Assembly: GCA_023014485.1 (NCBI GenBank)
Contig: JAJOZX010003310.1
Location: 453,697-517,696, forward strand
Reading direction: 5' to 3'
Source of the DNA: Bathynomus jamesi
Taxonomy: Eukaryota > Arthropoda > Malacostraca > Isopoda > Cirolanidae
Length of the DNA: 64,000 nt
Part shown: positions 11,430-21,126 of the stretch, in pieces
Position numbering within the stretch: the stretch's first letter is position 1
How the letters are laid out: each line of letters opens with the position of its first letter
Translations under genes and position numbers: made by a program
Notes under the pieces: model-generated
Seen by the model: the letters and a program-made list of their open reading frames with translations, nothing else
Databases searched by the model: none
What the model was told of the DNA's origin: nothing

Positions 11430-11647
11430 TACGTACGTCCTCAATTCCTGTGATTTCTTCTTATGGGGAAGGAAATCTAAAGGAAAGTGTTTTCAAAGGA
11501 GATCCCAAGACAGTGGAAGCTCTAAAAGCAGCGATTGAACGTGAAACCCGTTCCATTTCTATTGAAAAAGTTGGAGGTCGTGATAAGAATTTATACTACT
11601 CGGGTTCTCTATACGTAACGGCAAAGGATAAGACACTTTCAAGCTAA
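11430..11647 (+). pseudogene. Mariner-like transposase C-terminal fragment
   Basis: Frame-shifted remnant: one frame reads NSCDFFLWG (third catalytic region), then the other frame reads VFKGDPKTVEALKAAIERE, a typical mariner C-terminal helix. The shift lies near 11470. Upstream codons (11183-11430) are open but unrecognised. Confidence 0.65.
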
Positions 11648-11738
11648 TAATAATAGTCAGGAGGGCAAGAAACTGGCACAGCGGCATCCATTGCGCTAAA
11701 TACTGTATTATTACTGCCAGAATCATCGTGATTTGCCT

Positions 11739-11821
11739 GCGTCCGTAGCCCATTGGGTAATACCATTTCCCTATAAGAGATGTGAAAATAGAAAGGTCGA
11801 AGATTCGAATCCCTATGATGC
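11739..11821 (+). repeat. tRNA-derived SINE head
   Basis: GCGTCCGTAGCCCATTGGGT resembles a tRNA 5' half with a near-consensus A box, and GATTCGAATCCC gives a good B box. The middle is too degenerate for a functional anticodon arm. TAATAATAATA follows as a tail. It faces the next tRNA-like unit. Confidence 0.55.
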
Positions 11822-11916
11822 TGGTAATAATAATACAGGAGTTAGAGCAATGGGTCGCATTAGTTGACCTGAGCAATGTGACACTTCCCGGCTCTCATGA
11901 ATGATTATTATTATTA

Positions 11917-11993
11917 CCATCGGAATTTGAACTCCGTACCAGTGTCTTCACTTCGCTTACAGAGAAACGGCGTTACCACTGAGCTACGGATGC
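11917..11993 (-). repeat. tRNA-derived SINE head, convergent copy
   Basis: On the minus strand GCATCCGTAGCTCAGTGGTA begins a tRNA-like unit with a consensus A box (TAGCTCAGTGG). It ends with a B-box-like AGTTCAAATTCC and an ATAATAATAAT tail. Same family as 11739-11821, tails pointing at each other. Confidence 0.6.
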
Positions 11994-11999
11994 TGATCT

Positions 12000-13140
12000 T
12001 ATCACACCTATATGCATACTTACTATTTTACACCATTTTAACAATTCTTTAATTTTTCTTTTGATCCACATTACTACATCAACAAAACATACTATCGTCA
12101 TTTCTTATATGATCAATCCGTTTTCATTTCACGCATTAATCCATGCATATACACATTAAGCAGGTATGACGACAGCACACAGCCCTGTCATACTCCAACA
12201 TCAACACCAAATAAGTCCTTTAACTCACCTTTAATGATTACACGAGTACAGGAACCCATATAAAACTTCTCACTGCACCACGCATAACTCACTCTAAGCA
12301 AATGCCACACAGCACATCCAATTCACTTCATTATACGCTTGCTTGAAATCCATGCTATATACACCTATTTATTTTTATCACTTACTTTATCAGTCAACTG
12401 TCTCACTGCATACATGATCAAAACATCTCTCTTTCCTAAAGCCACATGGTTCATCTGCAGCCAAAGGATCTGTAATCTATCATTACTCTTGCGCATAATT
12501 TTTCAGCTATACTTACAGATTTATACCTCTATAATTGTTTCCGGTAACTACTTCCACCTTTAATACGTTCTAAGTGCAATAACCGCACTTAAAATGCATT
12601 TACCTGCTTTATAAAAGCGAGGGAGCTGAATGGAGCATGTCAAACAATGTAAATCTTAGCCTAGTTTGATTGGGTAACGTGATCGGTAGGAACGCTGACT
12701 CCTAAACCACGCCGACATGGATTCAAGTCCCATTAGCTACTAGTTTCCTAATTTACTGTCCTTACTTTTCCACCCATTTTCGCCTTTATTTTTATGTAGT
12801 GGTATAATTACAGCTTTCGTACATTCACCTGGGACACACCCACTTTCCCACGCTCTTTTACATATTTTCTACAGCTCCCCAATCACCATTCTATCTCAAT
12901 ATATATTCATTTCACTGCATATCCCACCAATTTCTGACCATTTTCCTTTCTTCAGTTTGCATACTGCTCATTCCTCTTCCTCTTATTTAATGTCTTCCAC
13001 TCCTTGGTATACACTTTTACGTACGATACCAACACCACCTACATTCATATTTGCTTCATGCTCATCTACCTCACCTATATACCTCCTCACTAAAACAATC
13101 TTCAAAATCCTTCGAGTATTCGTTCATCTCGCATCAACAT
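12000..13140 (-). pseudogene. Degenerate LINE reverse transcriptase
   Basis: Minus-strand frames with many stops read, 5' to 3': CTKAVIIPLHKNKGENGWKS, then EPCGFRK, then MDFKQAY followed by a VNW-like block, then a degenerate VRxGxVLS-like block. These are successive RT blocks of a non-LTR element whose style suggests an RTE-like or related clade. The order is interrupted by a tRNA-like insertion at about 12565-12745. Fully decayed. Confidence 0.6.
12565..12750 (+). repeat. Possible tRNA-derived SINE inserted in the LINE
   Basis: Interrupts the LINE reading. It contains TGATCGGTAGGAACGCTGAC and GGATTCAAGTCCC, giving a weak A box and a reasonable B box. Identity tentative. Confidence 0.35.
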
Positions 13141-13530
13141 AGAGTATTGTTACTATTAGCTTTCATATTACCAGTCATTCCACCAAAATGACCTTTGCAT
13201 TTCCTCATTTATTTGCAGAATAGCTCCCTGTTCTTGACATGATGCTCATTCATCTTCCTTCTCAAGTTTTTATCGACTCTCTTTTTACTTCTTTTTACCA
13301 TTCGTTCAACATTTTCTTTCCATTCATTATTCGTACAACTCATTACAGGTTCGCCTTTCATGACTTTCAGGCTGCATTTGTGACACTGTTTCTCAGACTG
13401 TCTTCTTTTTTTTTTCCATTACATTCTTCACCTCATTATTCTGCAATGTAATTGCCTTTCTTTTCACTTAATTTCGCATTTTTTACATTGAAAAAGGGAT
13501 TATACTCGTAATATCAGATTGTGAGACTTT
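13141..13530. other. Pyrimidine-rich stretch, no clear feature
   Basis: Probably the 5' continuation of the decayed LINE, judged by similar composition and by the absence of any other signal. Nothing firmly identified. Confidence 0.35.
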
Positions 13531-13534
13531 TTTC

Positions 13535-13537
<3 letters not shown>

Positions 13538-13567
<30 letters not shown>
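13538..13567. repeat. GT microsatellite
   Basis: Uninterrupted GT run. Confidence 0.95.
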
Positions 13568-13571
<4 letters not shown>

Positions 13572-13786
13572 TATGTTCAAACTCGGTTGGCTCACCCGTC
13601 TTGACGATTTTGTAGTTATTGAGTCGATAAAATTCTCCATACGACGAATTCTCAAAATTCCCACCGACACTTTAAGCATGTTGAGCGCCTTATAAAAAGG
13701 TTAAAGAAAAAAACGGTGCCAAGTTTCATGAACGTAAGTTAATCTATTGATTTTTAATTAATTGTAGGAAGTATGGAGCACTTAAA

Positions 13787-13788
<2 letters not shown>

Positions 13789-13862
<74 letters not shown>

Positions 13863-13873
13863 ATTACACACAC

Positions 13874-13919
<46 letters not shown>

Positions 13920-13937
13920 GTGTGTGTAATTATTACA
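13789..13937. repeat. CT microsatellite and TA-centred palindrome
   Basis: A CT run of about 70 bp is followed by TAATTACACACACATATGTG, a TA run, and the inverted copy of the same flank. The second part (13861-13937) is an almost perfect palindrome. Confidence 0.9.
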
Positions 13938-14348
13938 TTTATATCCCTTAATTCCCTTTTTAAACTCATAATAAACAACCCATTTAATTACTATATAAAC
14001 TCTATATCCGCTTTCAGACACGGTAATGCTGCCACTTATGAATGGATTTGGTAGTGTGACAATGAAGAGATTACCACAAATCTTCCTAAATTGGTGTCTT
14101 TGCCTCTTTGTTCTTCAATGACGCTTCTCACCACTTTCTTTGCACACATTAATCCATTAAATATTTCCTTCAGCTTCACTGAATATTCACATTTTAATCC
14201 ACGCAAAAATGTTTCAATATTTTGTAAATGAATGTATTCTCAGATTAAATAATATAATTCATATAATTAATTCTCCATTTTTAGCCTAATATATTCATGT
14301 AATAAATACATTTGTATTTAATTAATGATACTGTATTGTGCATTGCTG
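13938..14348. other. AT-rich DNA, nothing identified
   Basis: No gene, repeat family or RNA recognised. Confidence 0.5.

Positions 14349-14402
<54 letters not shown>
14349..14402. repeat. TA microsatellite
   Basis: Pure TA run abutting a Penelope terminal repeat. Confidence 0.95.
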
Positions 14403-14406
<4 letters not shown>

Positions 14407-14440
14407 AATAAAACCACGAAGGGAAAAGAAACACAAAGGG

Positions 14441-14478
14441 GTGCTCAAGCGCTTTCGTCTAATGACATCCTCAGGAAA
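14441..14478 (-). ncRNA. Hammerhead motif, minus copy of pair
   Basis: Core CTGAGGA, stem II and GAAA are intact on the minus strand. Stem I is weakened because GTTTC replaces GTGTTC. Confidence 0.5.
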
Positions 14479-14480
14479 CA

Positions 14481-14520
14481 GTGTTCCTGGGGATGTCATT
14501 AGACGAAAGCGCTTGAGCAC
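14481..14520 (+). ncRNA. Hammerhead motif, plus copy of pair, core mutated
   Basis: Stem I, stem II, GAAA and stem III match the copy at 9879-9918. The core reads CTGGGGA, so the invariant A of CUGA is G. Cleavage is expected to be lost. Confidence 0.5.
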
Positions 14521-14731
14521 CCCTTTGTGTTTCTTTTCCCTTCGTGGTTTTATTCATCATAAATATTTTTCACGTGTCACTTTCGTGAAATAATTTTTCA
14601 TATATATATATATATACAGTATATGCATTTAACTGCAATGACCACGCAGTATATAAATGAATAGAAACGACGTAAATAAGGAGCGTCTCTGCACACGGGG
14701 AAGAGAAATAACGAATAAATGAAAAATGAGG

Positions 14732-14802
14732 CGAACCGCCCGGGAATCGAACCCAGGGCCTTCCAATTGCCGGTTGGATGCGCTACCATTACACCACGGA
14801 CC
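14732..14802 (-). tRNA. tRNA-like Pol III unit 1
   Basis: A box TGGTGTAATGG and B box GGTTCGATTCC match the Pol III consensus exactly. The D stem (GTGT/GCGC), anticodon stem (TCCAA/TTGGA) and T stem form. The loop CCGGCAA would place GGC (Ala) at 34-36, but position 33 is C instead of U. The acceptor stem is only six pairs with a T-T mismatch. A T5 run lies just downstream. It is either a diverged tRNA or a tRNA-derived repeat, so amino-acid identity is not assigned. Confidence 0.6.
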
Positions 14803-14992
14803 TCGATCAATCATAAATCGAAATTCTCCTACATAGGGCAGAAACCAATGCCCTGAGAGGGCACCCTCGCAAATCGTGAATATGTGCATTTAACTGCAAT
14901 GACCACGCAGTATATAAATGAATAGAAACGACGTAAATAAGGAGCGTCTCTGCACACGGGGAAGAGAAATAACGAATAAATGAAAAAAGAGG

Positions 14993-15063
14993 CGAACCGC
15001 CCGGGAATCGAACCCAGGGCCTTCCAATTGCCGGTTGGATGCGCTACCATTACACCACGGACC
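14993..15063 (-). tRNA. tRNA-like Pol III unit 2
   Basis: Identical to unit 1 in the tRNA-like part, with a T6 run downstream. Confidence 0.6.
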
Positions 15064-15253
15064 TCGATCAATCATAAATCGAAATTCTCCTACATAGGGC
15101 AGAAACCAATGCCCTGAGAGGGTACCCTCGCAAATCGTGAATATGTGCATTTAACTGCAATGACCACGCAGTATATAAATGAATAGAAACGACGTAAATA
15201 AGGAGCGTCTCTGCACACGGGGAAGAGAAATAACGAATAAATGAAAAATGAGG

Positions 15254-15324
15254 CGAACCGCCCGGGAATCGAACCCAGGGCCTTCCAATTGCCGGTTGGA
15301 TGCGCTACCATTACACCACGGACC
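15254..15324 (-). tRNA. tRNA-like Pol III unit 3
   Basis: Same sequence and period as units 1 and 2. It is the last minus-oriented unit before the inversion point. Confidence 0.6.
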
Positions 15325-15423
15325 TCGATCAATCATAAATCGAAATTCTCCTACATAGGGCAGAAACCAATGCCCTGAGAGGGCACCCTCGCAAATCGTG
15401 AATTTCGATTTATGATTGATCGA

Positions 15424-15497
15424 GGTCCGTGGTGTAATAATGGTAGCGCATCCAACCGGCAATTGGAAGGCCCTGGGTTCGATTCCCGGGCGGTTCG
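15424..15497 (+). tRNA. tRNA-like unit 4, D-loop insertion
   Basis: First plus-oriented unit. A 3-base insertion (AAT) enlarges the D loop and disturbs the A box, so this unit is probably impaired. The rest equals the other copies. Confidence 0.5.
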
Positions 15498-15687
15498 CCT
15501 CTTTTTTCATTTATTCGTTATTTCTCTTCCCCGTGTGCAGAGACGCTCCTTATTTACGTCGTTTCTATTCATTTATATACTGCGTGGTCATTGCAGTTAA
15601 ATGCACATATTCACGATTTGCGAGGGTGCCCTCTCAGGGCATTGGTTTCTGCCCTATGTAGGAGAATTTCGATTTATGATTGATCGA

Positions 15688-15758
15688 GGTCCGTGGTGTA
15701 ATGGTAGCGCATCCAACCGGCAATTGGAAGGCCCTGGGTTCGATTCCCGGGCGGTTCG
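15688..15758 (+). tRNA. tRNA-like Pol III unit 5
   Basis: Plus-oriented copy with intact A and B boxes and a downstream T5 run. The unit is cut off at about 15830 by TA repeats. Confidence 0.6.
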
Positions 15759-15830
15759 CCTCATTTTTCATTTATTCGTTATTTCTCTTCCCCGTGTGCA
15801 GAGACGCTCCTTATTTACGTCGTTTCTATT

Positions 15831-15865
15831 CATATATATATTATATATATATTATATATATATAT

Positions 15866-15906
<41 letters not shown>
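15831..15906. repeat. TA repeat followed by GA microsatellite
   Basis: Compound microsatellite directly after the tRNA-like array. Confidence 0.95.
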
Positions 15907-15909
<3 letters not shown>

Positions 15910-16003
15910 TTATTAACTTATTTCACTATTTCGAAAGAGGGGAAATAAATATTTAAAAAATAATAAAAGGCTATAAATGAGGATTATAACCAAAGACTAT
16001 GTA

Positions 16004-16595
16004 GGGGAAGGTGGGGCAACTCGTGACCCGTAAGGAAATCACAATTCTGTAGCCATATAGGACAAGTATTTAGACCCATTAAATACAAAAACATATATTT
16101 TCACCTTCTGTCTTCTATTCTGTATCACTTTTTATAGCGTTCTAGCTTTGCATTACGTGTAACTGGAATTTGAGAAAACCGTTGCAATTTTTTGGTTAAA
16201 AAAATCGTGGGGCAACTCGGAACCCGGGGTTCCTTTTTGCCCCCTTTTCCAAAATTTTAGTACCACGTGGTCACTGATGAAATCTCAGACACGACGATAC
16301 TGAAAATCAAACACTGATCCATAAATAGTCTACAAACAAAAAGCAACAAAATAAGTTCTTACAGCTTTGGAATTATGAATCAAGGAAAAATTCGCTGATG
16401 ATAGATCAAATGGAGAAAAAATGAGACTTTCTAATTTTTGCGGAGCTGCGTGGCCCAACCCGTCCCGTACCACTGTCTCAAGGCCACTGTGTCGGCACCG
16501 ACGGAGATAGATTAAAGCTAGATGGCAGCACTAGTTTGGGCTGTAGAGGGAGTGTTCCAAGTTGCCCCAGGGTCCCGAGTTGCCCCACCTTCCCC
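16004..16595. mobile_element. 592-bp MITE with GGGGAAGGTGGGGCAACTCG ends
   Basis: The left end GGGGAAGGTGGGGCAACTCG and right end CGAGTTGCCCCACCTTCCCC are perfect inverted repeats, extending to GACCC/GGGTC with little divergence. TA lies on each side, consistent with a TA target duplication. The interior again uses the theme GGGGCAACTCGGAACCC near 16208. No transposase remnant is recognised, so the superfamily is undecided. Confidence 0.75.
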
Positions 16596-16669
16596 TATAC
16601 CAAGATACGTAACACAATAATTTTCATTATTTAAGTGCATTATCCCAACAAATGAGGTAATGTAATGAT

Positions 16670-16870
16670 GGGGTTGTTTAACCTCCTTGGCAGCATCAAA
16701 GGTCATATGACGAAGGGGACCTAAAGCTTTACGTGGGATCCGAACCAGGCGTCGCTACGTAGTCTGGACGCGGAGGACGGTCTCCTCTCCAACTACTATC
16801 CGACCCAATGTCGATTAACTTCGCTGATCAACGGGAAGCGGTGTTACGACAATGGCTACGACGTAGCCCT
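16670..16870 (-). repeat. 5S rRNA-derived SINE, copy 1
   Basis: Minus strand starts GGGCTACGTCGTAGCC and carries 5S-like internal promoter sequence (AAGTTAATCGACATTGGG). Next comes a TTGGAGAGGAGACCG block corresponding to the 5S TTGGATGGGAGACCG, with the rest of a 5S-like half. A body then begins GGTTCGGATCCCACGTAAAG and ends near AACAACCCCA. The other copy lies at 20881-21087. SINEs with a 5S head (SINE3 class) are known in animals. The match to 5S is by eye and covers about 105 bp. Confidence 0.65.
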
Positions 16871-17514
16871 CCCATTTAATGAATATTAGATACTTTTCAC
16901 CTAGCGTTTGGAATGAGAACTGAGCTTTACTCGGATGATTTGGAAGTAGAGATATACCGATTCCAAAACTTAGCCGATGGCGATGTTCATACCGATTCTT
17001 TGCCTATATTTAAAAAAATCAATTCCCTTCATAAATTTTACTAGTTTAATGTGAAAATTTTCAATTTTCATATTTTTACATTTCAAATTTGTTTAAGTGC
17101 TTTTTCTTAGCTCACTCCACAACATACAGTACCAGAATTTGTTACTCATTTACCGTAGCTAAAATGATGTTAAAAGTTTTATTACTCAGTAAAATGACAA
17201 AATAATTTTATTTTAGTTTCATAAATTGAATATCAATACTTAAAGTAATTGTTTTTCCTTATGCTGAAGGTATTTTCTTTCTTCTACAATGTCAACAACA
17301 ACAAAAATTTTCATTAAAATTTCAAGTCCCTGGTGGACAATTTGAATGAGAAAAATGGATATATAATTTGGGTTTATAAAATTATTAAAATACTTAAAAT
17401 AAAGTCAACATAATAAAATGGTTTAATATTTAAATTAAAAAGTACAACTTAATATAGAATTATTTATTGGTAATAAAGAGTAGGAGATTACAATAGTTTA
17501 TAATATTTAAAGAT
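16871..17514. other. AT-rich DNA, nothing identified
   Basis: No coding or repeat signal recognised. Confidence 0.5.
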
Positions 17515-17524
17515 TAGCTAGTTA

Positions 17525-17650
17525 GAGAAAATGTAAGGTAATCCTTTACAATACGGTTCGAAATTATTTTTAAAAAATTAACGAGTTTAACATTTATTAA
17601 ATGTATGTTAAATTTGTTCAGTCGTGATATTTTCGTTAGTTTTAACATCT
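17525..17650. repeat. Half copy of core-bearing palindrome family
   Basis: GGTAATCCTTTACAATACGG leads through TTAACGAGTTTAACATTTAT to GTCGTGATATTTTCGTTAG. The reverse complement of the same arm, joined to the same core, occurs at 22150-22252. Confidence 0.6.
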
Positions 17651-17699
17651 TAGAATCATCAGGAAGTTCCTTGGAATTCGCCCTCACTCCGCTCGTTAC

Positions 17700-18111
17700 T
17701 TTCTCCTCATGAATCTACTCCCTCCAAGTAGCGCCGTTTCGCCTCAGCCGGCCTCAGTCCCAAGTCACACTTCAACTATACGAGAACGAAGCAACACTTC
17801 AGGCGACTCTACAATTCCATCCTGCAAGAAAGAACATCACTGCTGTAGGCGTCCCGTTGGCCTCTTACCACAAGTCGCTACCGGCTGTCAACATTCATCC
17901 TCTCGCCGGCAAGGGCAACCTGACTACAGAAGCACCCTTCGAGGCCCTGGTCCGTAAACCTCCTGTAGGCTACAAGCTACAACTCCACTTTGCTCTCCAC
18001 TCATCCTTCACCACACTTCGATCGACGCCCGTTCAACAAGTATTTCAACAGGCCCCCTACAGTCTCCAAGGTCATCAAGGGAGAAACGCAATACAGTCAA
18101 CCTTCAAGTAG
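17700..18111 (+). CDS. Unrecognised GC-richer open stretch
   Basis: Two overlapping frames stay open here. The frame reading LQATLQFHPARKN and PAVNIHPLAGKGN has balanced codon usage unlike the AT-rich surroundings and ends at a stop at 18109-18111. No start, domain or homologue can be named. It could be a fragment of a retroelement protein, since a TTGGTGACCC primer-binding-like sequence lies at about 18733. Not assigned a function. Confidence 0.3.
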
Positions 18112-20165
18112 GTCTTCAATTAACCAGAGTAATTCATAATTTGCGGTAAGCCTCTTTTGCCTTCGTGTTAAGCAATTCCCACGAATGTAATCTCAGCGTC
18201 ACGATTAGGCTATATCCAAATGTACGCAAGCAACCAGAAAACTAACTCTCTCATTAAGACCGCAGTAGGCTTATTCAAGTGTTGTACCACTACCGTAATT
18301 TTGTATGACCCTGTTATTGTGTTCATTCGTGTAATTTACTTATCTTGCATCTCATTGTTTATGTGATCTCTTATACATTTCATTCTTAACGACCTAATCC
18401 ATATACTGTACCAACCGTACGTTCATTATTTCAGTTATCAATAGGCTTCATTATCTATTTCTGTGTTTCCCTTTGCATATCTCATTAGCCTATCTAAATT
18501 AGTGTAATTACTTAACAATTAGTCTGTATAACCATTTCCTTATTGCTACGAATCAGTCATATTTAGCAAGTATAAATGCCGTTGTATAATTGTTAATCAC
18601 TATAAATACCTTTATTGAACTGTTAATCGCTGTGAACAAATAATTTTTATTTTTTTCGTAATTAAACACAAAACAACAAAGTAATTTCTCTCTCCTTATT
18701 ATATATTGTTTATTTGGGCAGTAGGCCCAAATTGGTGACCCTAATTTCAATATCATTTTATTCAGTAATTATAGTAAGCCTACTTTCTTAGCCACATCAA
18801 AACAGTGATCCGTAGGCCACTATATATACATATGTAAAAATGAACAATGAATAATCCATATTCATTTTTACATAAGAAACCAAAATCGCCTAAGCGAGTT
18901 TTGGATAAAAATTTTATTTGTAGCTTCCTATTTTTGTTTGTGTCACAACCCTATGATCTACCATTTCTGTGGTTTAGTTGTATCTATTTTCCATTTTTCA
19001 TTGTTATAGAATTTATTATAATTAATTATGATTGTCTTCCATCTCACCCTCGACCCTAGATTATGCATACACATTGCATGTAACAGGATTGGAACCCGCA
19101 GTTGTACTTCTTAGTCATTGATACCCACTCTTTGTCTCTAATTCGTTCATGTAAATCTTCCTAATAATGATTTGTACTATACGTACAAATTCAATAACTA
19201 TGACGTCACATTTTCCCGTCATTAATTTCCCTTCATTATATCTCTAGTATGCAATGTATGAAAATTCTTTATCATCATAATAAAAACTGTACACTCTATA
19301 GAAGTCATTATTTATATGTTATGTAGTATAAATATAACTATTATTCGACCATATCCCCTCCCCCATACGTCCATATTTTATCTTCATCATTATCCTATAT
19401 AAATTTTATTAAATATTCATTTTTACTCGTGTCAATCTATGAAATGCAAAACTTCATGCCTTCGTTCGAAAACGCAAAAATACGTTCTCGTATTATTTTT
19501 TTTATTATTTTTTTTCAAGTGCGTTCACCCCTCGCAAGATATTCATAAACGCTTATGCAAGTATACGCAATTCGCAAATCAGCATAAATCAAACATCTGA
19601 AAACGTGAAACCTCTTGTCCCTCTGATTTCAAACTGTCCCTCTGATTTCAAATTTATAACATATTATAACATTATGTTGTATATAAATCCATACCGTATG
19701 TGCCCATGTACTTTGTATTATATTTCTAACATCTTAATTGTCTATTAATATGAAACACTGTAAAAAAACAAAACAAAGTTATAGTAACTGTTTAATTGTA
19801 ATTAACTGTAATACTTTAATTTAATATAACGTAATGTACTTTAATGAAACTGTAATTAATAATAACTTGTAATGTACTTCAATGAAACTGTAATTGAATG
19901 TAATGAATTAATATATAATGTAAGAATGTACTTTAATAGAAGTGTAATTAAACAATAATAAGTGAATATGAATTAATTGGTAATTGTAATCGTAATTGTA
20001 ATGAACCAAAATTAATACGTACTCAGTCATGTACTCAATTTGTACTTATGTACTACTATGAAATTATATCGCCTTCATAAATGTAGACTCGGCGAAAAAT
20101 ACAAATTAGTTTTTGTTATTTTCATTTTTTTTATTATTTTTATTTGGAATTTTTCAAACATCTGA
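18112..20165. other. AT-rich DNA with degenerate tandem repeat
   Basis: No gene recognised. At 19800-19960 a unit containing GTAATGTACTTTAATGAAAC recurs about three times imperfectly. AATTGGTGACCCTAATTTC near 18732 resembles the boundary of an LTR and primer-binding site, but no matching LTR is seen. Confidence 0.45.
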
Positions 20166-20167
20166 TC

Positions 20168-20720
20168 ATGTGTTTAAAAGGGGGGAACTTAACCTTCAAC
20201 TGTCTTCCCCCAAACATTTAGGTTTATATTATACATGTATTTGTAAAATTAGAGCACTTCATTAAGTCACTTCATTATAGCACTTCATACGGCACTTCAT
20301 TAAGTCACTTCATTATAGCACTTCATACGGCACTTCATTATGAGACTCCTTTGTTAGCAGCCTCGCTGCGAGGAGCGGGCAGAGGCCCCTTGCCTCCTTA
20401 ACTTTTTAGATTCCGGCCTGAGCCATGGTCGAAAGAGGTCGAACCTCTACCCCTGTAAATTCAGAGCACTAACTGTAAATTTTTAAGAAGTAAATTAGAG
20501 TAAGAGAAACTTTTTATTTTTCCCCTCGAGTTGGGCTATCTTCAGAAGAACTTAGTCAGTTAAGTCGATAAGTTATAAAAGAAAAATCGATAAGTTTAGT
20601 ACCAAGAGAAAGTATCAGAGTATTATAGCAAGAGAAGAATTAATAATCGTCGACCCATAAAGCGAGAGAAAGAGACAACCCAAGCACCATACAAGATATG
20701 GGCATAACAGTCTGGCGAGT
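20168..20720 (+). mobile_element. Possible LTR with adjacent primer-binding-like site
   Basis: TGTTTAAAAGGGGGGAACTT begins a segment that ends GGGCATAACA, followed by TCTGGCGAGTCTG, which resembles a tRNA primer-binding site. Inside are a GC-rich hairpin (CCTCGCTGCGAGG) and two copies of a 43-bp repeat (20254-20338). No coding region of a retroelement follows and no partner LTR is present. Tentative. Confidence 0.35.
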
Positions 20721-20848
20721 CTGTAGCCAAGAGTTTAACAAGAGGCGACCGAAAAGAATTAGAATGTTATAGAAGAAATATCCGTTGCTGCCTCCTAACT
20801 AGAACCTCCGTCGATCCGAACCACCCAAGGGCCATAGACGGAGGGGTT

Positions 20849-20871
20849 AACATATATATATATATATATAT
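20849..20871. repeat. TA microsatellite next to SINE tail
   Basis: TA run followed by a T-rich stretch that is the A-rich tail of the minus-strand 5S SINE. Confidence 0.9.
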
Positions 20872-20880
20872 ATTTTTTTT

Positions 20881-21086
20881 TTAATTGGGGTTCTTTAACC
20901 TCCTTCGCAACATCTAAGGTCATATGACGGAGGGGACCTACAGCTTTACGTGGGATCCGAACCACGGGTCGCTAAATAATCTGGGCACGGAGGACGGTCT
21001 CCCATCCAACTACTACCCAGACCAATGTTGCTTAACTTCGCTGATCTCCGGGAAGCGGTATTACGACATTGGCCACGACGTAGCCC

Positions 21087-21087
<1 letters not shown>
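20881..21087 (-). repeat. 5S rRNA-derived SINE, copy 2
   Basis: Minus strand: GGGCTACGTCGTGGCC, GAAGTTAAGCAACATTGG (A-box region of 5S), TTGGATGGGAGACCG (C-box region of 5S), then GGTTCGGATCCCACGTAAAG and GTAGGTCCCCTCCG. It ends AACCCCAATT followed by an A-rich tail. This is the clearer copy: head, body and tail are all present. Confidence 0.72.

Positions 21088-21120
<33 letters not shown>
21088..21120. repeat. TA microsatellite
   Basis: Pure TA run between the SINE and a foldback element. Confidence 0.95.
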
Positions 21121-21122
<2 letters not shown>

Positions 21123-21126
21123 GGTC

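Larger units (their letters stand above)
14403..14596. mobile_element. Head-to-head pair of Penelope terminal repeats
   Basis: Left half (14403-14478) and right half (14481-14560) are inverted copies of the terminal repeat of the Penelope-like element at 7689-9976. They are joined at the hammerhead ends with only a few bases (AACA) between. The right half continues into TTTCACGTGTCACTTTCGTG (14564-14596), the outer sequence also present at 7689-7735. The body of the element is missing. TA runs flank both sides. Confidence 0.8.
14629..15830. repeat. 261-bp tandem array of tRNA-like units that inverts midway
   Basis: Three units with the tRNA-like gene on the minus strand (period 261 bp) are followed, after a join near 15403, by two units in the opposite orientation. 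The units are almost identical, including the 190-bp spacer. TA-rich DNA borders the array on both sides, and the Penelope terminal-repeat pair lies just to the left. Confidence 0.9.

Noticed and set aside
13773..14054. Open frames of LSLSLSLS and IYIYIY type near microsatellites
   Set aside because: They are translations of CT and TA repeats. The same applies to frames at 1522, 2677, 8798, 9131, 14281, 40423 and 59203-59467.
14598..15916. Several open frames of 60-120 codons across the tRNA-like array (reading GPWCNGSASNRQLEG)
   Set aside because: They translate the tRNA-like sequence and its spacer. The repeated near-identical frames follow the 261-bp period, not a protein gene.
20254..20338. 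CRISPR-like direct repeats
   Set aside because: Two adjacent 43-bp copies without spacers in eukaryotic repeat-rich DNA; a simple tandem duplication.
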